From: an uncultured Aquabacterium sp.
Lineage (GTDB): Bacteria; Pseudomonadota; Gammaproteobacteria; Burkholderiales; Burkholderiaceae_C
NCBI GenBank assembly: GCA_937923225.1
Contig: CALAKR010000081.1
Location: 1-8,422, forward strand
Length of the DNA: 8,422 nucleotides
Reading direction: 5' to 3'
Position numbers and translations under genes: made by a program. The notes beneath the pieces are model-generated. The model did no database searches. It worked only from the letters and a program-made list of their open reading frames with translations, and was not told the DNA's origin. Of this stretch, positions 4,718 to 8,422 are shown piece after piece (the stretch's first letter is position 1; every line of letters begins with the position of its first letter).

Positions 4718-6675
4718 GAGGGCGCGCGCCGCACGTTGTGCAGCCAGGCGCCCTGCGTATCGATGCGCAGGACGCCTTGCTTGAACGCCCGCGAGGCAGT
4801 CTGGTAATAGGCGATGGCTTCTTCGGCCAGGGTCTCGTCCACGGCTGTCGGGGTGGTCTCCAGGGTGAGCGGATCGACCTTGTAGGCTTCCACCCGCTGC
4901 TTGGGCAGCAGCACCGTCAGCACGTCGTTGCGCAGGTAACCCAGTTCCTGGTAGTTGCTGATGAAGGCACGCTGCAGCGGCGGGCCAGGCTCGAAGAACG
5001 AGCGGCCGAAGAAGTGGTCGTCACCGTTCTTGCCCATCAGCTCCACGATGGTGGGCGCCAGGTCCAGCTGGCTCACCACGGGCTCGAAGACGCCGGGCTG
5101 CACAAGATCCGGCGCATACAGGATCAGCGGGATGTGGTAGCCGTCCACCGGCAATTTCGTCTTGCCGGCCACCGAGGCGCAGTGGTCCGCGATGATGATG
5201 AACAGGGTGTCCTTGAACCAGGGCTGCTTCTTCGCGTCGTCGATGAACTTGCCGATGGCGTAGTCGGTGTACTTCACCGCGCCATCACGACCGCCCGGTG
5301 AAGGGATGTCGATGCGCCCCTGCGGGTAGGTGTAGGGGCGGTGGTTGGACGTGGTCATCACGTGTGCGAAGAACGGCCTGTCCTTGCCAGCCTCGGTGCC
5401 CAGCGTCTTGATGACGTGCTGGAACATCACCTCATCGGCCACGCCCCACACATTCTCGAAGATCACGTCCTGCTTCGGGATGTCCGTCCTATCGATGACC
5501 TGGTAGCCATTCGCATCGAAGTAGGCGTTCATGTTGTCGAAGTAGCCGTAGCCGCCGTAGAAGAAAAAGCTCTCCACCCCTTGCGGCTTGAGGATCTCGC
5601 CCAGCGTGGCCAGGTGCTCGTTGTTGGGGCGCCGGACGATGGCCTGCCCGGGCACGGGCGGTGTGCCCAGCGACAGGGATTCCAGGCCGCGCACCGTGCG
5701 GGTGCCGGTGGCGTACATATGTTTGAACAGCAGGCCTTCGCGCGCCAGGGCGTCCAGCCGGGGCATCAGGTGCTTGGTGCCACCGAAGGTGTCCATGAAG
5801 GAGGCCGACAGGCTCTCTACCGAGATCAGCACCACGTTGCGAGGGCGGCGCTTGAAGGGAAGGGGGTCGGAGGCGGGATCCTCGTCGTCCGTCTTGACGG
5901 CCTGGCTCAAGGGTTGCCGCTCCACATCCAGCCCCTTGAGGATGGCATCGGCCTGCGCCTGCGGCAGGGTGCGGTAGAACTTGTCGTAGTCCAGCTCATT
6001 GCGGCGCATGGCCGCGGCCAGCGAGTACAGGCCGTTGCCGCTCAACTCCTCCGCATAAGCGTTGCCCGAGCCTTGCATCTGGTCGACATTGGTCAGCGTG
6101 AGGCTCAGGGCCGGCAGCGCCACGGCCGCCAGGGCCAGCGCCAGGCGCTGCGACCTTGACAGCGTCAAGGCGTTGGCCCACTGGACGTGCTTTCTCAGCA
6201 GCACGGTCAACAAGGCCGCCAGGGCGCTCAAGACGGCCACGATCGCCGGTACAGGGTAGGACTGGCGGATGTTGCCGATCACCTCCTGCGTGTAGATCAG
6301 GTAGTCGACCGCGATGAAGTTGAAGCGCGTGGCGAACTCCAGCCAGAAGGTGATCTCCGAGCCCGCGCCGAACAGCATCACCAACACCGAGAACCACACC
6401 CAGGCCCAGCGCAGGGCGCGGTGCAGGCCATGCTGCCGCCAGCGGTTGGGCAGCAGGGCTTCGTAGAGCAGCACGGGGGCGCAGGTGATGCTCACCACCG
6501 CCAGGTCGAACATCCAGCCCTTGAGGAAGATGCCTGGCCACAAGGCCGGCGGGACCGAATGCGGGCCGACAAGCGCCAGCAGGCCAGCCCGCAAGAGCGT
6601 GAACACCGCGATCCACAGCAGGGCGATGAACAGGGGAAGGCGTGCTGTGCCCAGACCGGAGGCAAAGGTGTGCAT
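4699..6675 (-). CDS. LTA synthase family membrane sulfatase-fold phosphotransferase
   Basis: A 658-aa inner-membrane protein with the LtaS/OpgB layout: five N-terminal helices (about residues 13-35, 46-71, 91-110, 142-161, 177-197), a linker, then a periplasmic sulfatase-fold domain (about 278-560). Metal and catalytic motifs are present: E287 in VLISVESLS, the likely nucleophile T327 in TGTRTVRG (matching LtaS T300), H445 in TTSNHRPY, and D497-H498 in IIIADHCAS. Family members move phosphoglycerol from phosphatidylglycerol onto teichoic acid, glucans or other acceptors. A Gram-negative host makes membrane-derived glucan or another envelope glycan the likelier acceptor, but this is not shown. 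The ATG at 6675 is the only candidate start: TAG closes the frame 36 bases upstream. No clear Shine-Dalgarno is seen. It diverges from the zinc-ribbon gene across 175 bases. Confidence 0.9.
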   Translation of the reverse strand: MHTFASGLGTARLPLFIALLWIAVFTLLRAGLLALVGPHSVPPALWPGIFLKGWMFDLAVVSITCAPVLLYEALLPNRWRQHGLHRALRWAWVWFSVLVMLFGAGSEITFWLEFATRFNFIAVDYLIYTQEVIGNIRQSYPVPAIVAVLSALAALLTVLLRKHVQWANALTLSRSQRLALALAAVALPALSLTLTNVDQMQGSGNAYAEELSGNGLYSLAAAMRRNELDYDKFYRTLPQAQADAILKGLDVERQPLSQAVKTDDEDPASDPLPFKRRPRNVVLISVESLSASFMDTFGGTKHLMPRLDALAREGLLFKHMYATGTRTVRGLESLSLGTPPVPGQAIVRRPNNEHLATLGEILKPQGVESFFFYGGYGYFDNMNAYFDANGYQVIDRTDIPKQDVIFENVWGVADEVMFQHVIKTLGTEAGKDRPFFAHVMTTSNHRPYTYPQGRIDIPSPGGRDGAVKYTDYAIGKFIDDAKKQPWFKDTLFIIIADHCASVAGKTKLPVDGYHIPLILYAPDLVQPGVFEPVVSQLDLAPTIVELMGKNGDDHFFGRSFFEPGPPLQRAFISNYQELGYLRNDVLTVLLPKQRVEAYKVDPLTLETTPTAVDETLAEEAIAYYQTASRAFKQGVLRIDTQGAWLHNVRRAPSTQPHK

Positions 6676-6687
6676 GAATGGTGCAAG

Positions 6688-6699
6688 AACTTCGAAGTT
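6688..6699. promoter_or_regulatory. 12-bp perfect palindrome by the LTA-synthase-like start
   Basis: AACTTCGAAGTT is a perfect 12-base palindrome 12 bases ahead of the ATG at 6675, where a Shine-Dalgarno would normally lie. It could be a repressor site for the minus-strand gene or, as RNA, a small structure near the start codon. The rest of the 175-base divergent gap has an AT-rich patch (about 6811-6834) but no clear consensus promoter on either strand. Confidence 0.35.
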
Positions 6700-6850
6700 G
6701 GAGGTCTAACGCCGGCTTTCTGGTGGTGGTTGACGCAGCCCTTTCGGGGCTTGCTGTGGCCTGAACGGGGATGAATTACTTGCGCGGAGGGAACTTTGCA
6801 GGCACTCTTGTATTCATATTTCATTCAGAAAATGATCCGGAGATCACCTC

Positions 6851-7144
6851 ATGAAATGCCCCGTATGCCCCGATGCCACGCTCCTGATGTCTGACCGACA
6901 GGGGGTCGAGATCGACTACTGCCCCAGCTGCCGCGGCGTCTGGCTTGACCGTGGCGAACTCGACAAGCTGATCCAGCTGGGTGCCCGCTCCGAGGCGCCG
7001 GCCGCCGCAGCGGCACCGGCACAGCACCGCGCCCCTGCGCCGGACTACCGTGGCCGCCCCCAGTTCGAAGACTCCGACTATGGCAAGAAGCACTACGGTG
7101 GCAACTACCGCCGCAAGTCCTGGCTGAGCGACATCTTCGATTGA
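6851..7144 (+). CDS. zinc-ribbon (zf-TFIIB type) protein
   Basis: A 97-aa soluble protein. Residues 1-42 form a zinc ribbon with two CxxC knuckles, C3-x2-C6 (MKCPVC) and C24-x2-C27 (YCPSCRGVWLDRGELDKL), the typical signature of the small zf-TFIIB family. The middle (about 45-66) is a low-complexity Ala/Pro linker and the C-terminus is a charged, Tyr/Gly-rich tail ending WLSDIFD. Despite the domain name, no bacterial transcription role is established; metal binding is the firm part. The start is well supported: GGAG at 6839-6842 lies eight bases before the ATG. Two stop codons stand in tandem at the end (TGA TGA). The SpmAB-like membrane gene begins 51 bases later on the same strand, so the two may be co-transcribed. 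Confidence 0.9.
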   Translation: MKCPVCPDATLLMSDRQGVEIDYCPSCRGVWLDRGELDKLIQLGARSEAPAAAAAPAQHRAPAPDYRGRPQFEDSDYGKKHYGGNYRRKSWLSDIFD

Positions 7145-7153
7145 TGAGCGCCC

Positions 7154-7174
7154 AGGCGCCTGAAAAAGGCGCTT
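7154..7174 (+). repeat. GC-rich hairpin between the zinc-ribbon and SpmAB-like genes
   Basis: AGGCGCC (7154-7160) can pair with GGCGCTT (7168-7174) round a seven-base, A-rich loop, with one G-U pair. The overlapping CAGGCGCCTG (7153-7162) is a 10-base perfect palindrome. GACCC follows with no T-tract, so this may set relative expression of the two genes or stabilise mRNA, but is not a proper terminator. Confidence 0.4.
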
Positions 7175-7195
7175 GACCCACTACCATCGCCATCC

Positions 7196-8422
7196 ATGGC
7201 GTTGAACTGGGTCTGGATCGGCTTTTTCACCGTGGCGTGCGCCACGGCCCTCGTGCGCACCTTGATGGGTGACGAGGGCGTGTTCCAGGGGCTGCTCACA
7301 GCCCTGTTCGACGGGGCCCGTTCCGGCTTCGAGATCTCCCTGGGCCTGGCCGGCGTGATGGCGCTGTGGCTGGGCCTGATGCGGGTGGGAGAGCGCGCCG
7401 GCATGGTCGAAGCCCTGGCGCGCCTGGCCGCGCCGCTGCTGCGCCGCTTGTTCCCCGAGGTGCCCAATGGCCACCCTACGCAGGGCGCCATGACTATGAA
7501 CATCTCGGCCAACATGCTGGGCCTGGACAACGCCGCCACACCGCTGGGCCTCACGGCCATGCGTGAGCTGCAGACGATCAACACACGCCAGCCGGACACG
7601 GCCAGCAACGCCCAGATCATGTTCGTGGTGATGAACACCGCGGGCCTGACCCTGATCCCGACCTCGGTGATCGCCATCCGCCAGAGCATTGCTGTCAAGC
7701 AGGGCCTGGGCGCGAGCTTCAACGCGGCCGACATCTTCCTGCCGACCTTGCTCGTCACCTTCGTGTCGCTGCTGGTGGGGGTGATGGCTGTGGCCGTGTG
7801 CCAGCGCCTGCCGCTGTGGCGCGCACGCTTCGCCTTGCCGATGCTGGCTGTGGCCGGCGTGCTGGCCGCCATTGTGACGGCGCTCGCCCAGCTACCGGCA
7901 GAGCAAGCCTCGCGCATCGCGGGTGCCACGGGCGCCATGGTGATCCTGGGCATCGTGATGCTGTTCCTGCTGGCGGGGGCGTTCAAGCGCATCAATGTGT
8001 ACGACGCCTTCATCGATGGGGCCAAGGAGGGATTCGGCGTGGCGATCCACATCGTGCCGTACTTGATCGCTATTCTGGTGGCCATCGGCGTGTTCCGCGC
8101 GGCCGGGTGCATGGACGCACTGATGGCGGGCATCGGCTCGGTGGTGTCGGCCATGGGGCTGGACACGGCCTTTCTGCCGGCATTGCCGGTGGGCTTGATG
8201 CGGATCCTGTCAGGCGCTGGCGCCCGGGGGCTCATGATCGATGTCATGCAGACCCATGGGGTGGAGTCCTTCGCCGGGCGGCTGGCCGCCATCATGCAGG
8301 GCTCTGCCGAGACCACCTTTTATGTGATGGCCGTGTACTTCGGCAGTGTGGGCATCAAGCATGCACGCCATGCGCTGGCCTGCGCGCTGCTGGCCGATGC
8401 GGCCGGGCTGGTGACGGCCATC
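7196..8422 (+). CDS. fused SpmA-SpmB nucleoside-recognition (gate) membrane protein (3'-truncated)
   Basis: The frame stays open for 409 codons to the window edge. Residues 1-205 resemble SpmA: helices at about 5-21 and 48-65, and the conserved block MNISANMLGLDNAATPLGL (101-119). Residues 212-409 resemble SpmB: YDAFIDGAKEGF (269-280), LPVGLMRILSGAGARG (330-345) and GSAETTFYVMAVYFGSVGIK (369-388). SpmA and SpmB are separate proteins of about 196 and 178 aa in Bacillus, where they affect spore core dehydration; Gram-negatives often carry the two fused. The fold belongs to the nucleoside-recognition/gate family, so a transport role is likely but the substrate is unknown. Probably only some ten residues are missing. 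The ATG at 7196 fits the family start (MALNWVWIGF); TGA at 7145 closes the frame upstream. No clear Shine-Dalgarno is seen, so coupling to the zinc-ribbon gene is plausible. Confidence 0.9.
   Translation, partial: MALNWVWIGFFTVACATALVRTLMGDEGVFQGLLTALFDGARSGFEISLGLAGVMALWLGLMRVGERAGMVEALARLAAPLLRRLFPEVPNGHPTQGAMTMNISANMLGLDNAATPLGLTAMRELQTINTRQPDTASNAQIMFVVMNTAGLTLIPTSVIAIRQSIAVKQGLGASFNAADIFLPTLLVTFVSLLVGVMAVAVCQRLPLWRARFALPMLAVAGVLAAIVTALAQLPAEQASRIAGATGAMVILGIVMLFLLAGAFKRINVYDAFIDGAKEGFGVAIHIVPYLIAILVAIGVFRAAGCMDALMAGIGSVVSAMGLDTAFLPALPVGLMRILSGAGARGLMIDVMQTHGVESFAGRLAAIMQGSAETTFYVMAVYFGSVGIKHARHALACALLADAAGLVTAI

Noticed and set aside
5341..6159. 272-codon plus-strand frame inside the LTA-synthase-like gene
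   Set aside because: Antisense shadow; the His/Val/Gln-rich translation has no domain, while the minus strand encodes all catalytic motifs.
6790..6825. A sigma-54 or sigma-70 promoter for the zinc-ribbon gene
   Set aside because: The AT-rich patch has only partial -10 matches, -35 candidates match three or four bases at wrong spacing, and the GG/GC spacing needed for sigma-54 is absent.
7105..8316. 403-codon minus-strand frame opposite the SpmAB-like gene
   Set aside because: Ser/Arg/Met/Pro-rich shadow translation; the plus strand gives an unbroken conserved membrane protein.
1..8422. CRISPR arrays, tRNA, insertion sequences, integrase or toxin-antitoxin genes
   Set aside because: No repeated spaced units, no tRNA-like fold and no transposase or toxin signatures were seen on either strand.

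Overview
The window looks like chromosomal DNA from a GC-rich betaproteobacterium, probably Burkholderiales (Comamonadaceae/Aquabacterium-like). This is inferred from base composition, the codon pattern, the type of initiation factor IF-1 and the gene set. It holds ordinary housekeeping and envelope genes plus several small genes. I see no insertion sequence, prophage, CRISPR array, rRNA or tRNA. Both ends cut through genes.

Plus strand, left part: the 3' two thirds of hemN (anaerobic coproporphyrinogen III dehydrogenase) is followed after 36 bases by a DsbD/TauE-like six-helix membrane protein. In many proteobacteria this pair sits at the end of the cbb3-oxidase assembly cluster, so it points to microaerobic respiration. 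A 172-base gap with a palindrome then leads to icd, a complete NADP-type isocitrate dehydrogenase, which ends in two hairpins; the second is a good intrinsic terminator.

Minus strand, middle part (read right to left): an LTA-synthase/OpgB-type membrane phosphotransferase (4699-6675), a 51-codon lysine/glutamine-rich protein (4404-4559), a 360-base non-coding stretch with a candidate promoter and hairpins, an IF-1 paralogue with a C-terminal extension, a glycine-rich single-RRM RNA-binding protein, and a 68-aa protein of unknown function that converges on icd. The last stretch of this 68-aa gene overlaps the icd terminator. The IF-1, RRM protein and 68-aa genes look like one translation/RNA-chaperone unit with a long leader, which would fit a cold- or stress-adaptation role (inference).

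Plus strand, right part: diverging from the LTA-synthase-like gene is a 97-aa two-CxxC zinc-ribbon protein. After 51 bases comes a fused SpmA-SpmB type nucleoside-recognition (gate) membrane protein that runs off the right edge, probably only about ten residues short of its end.

Nothing here is a clearly new system. The items most worth a second look are the small 51-aa gene with an 11-bp inverted repeat just ahead of its start and an overlapping upstream reading frame, and the long structured leader of the IF-1/RRM unit.
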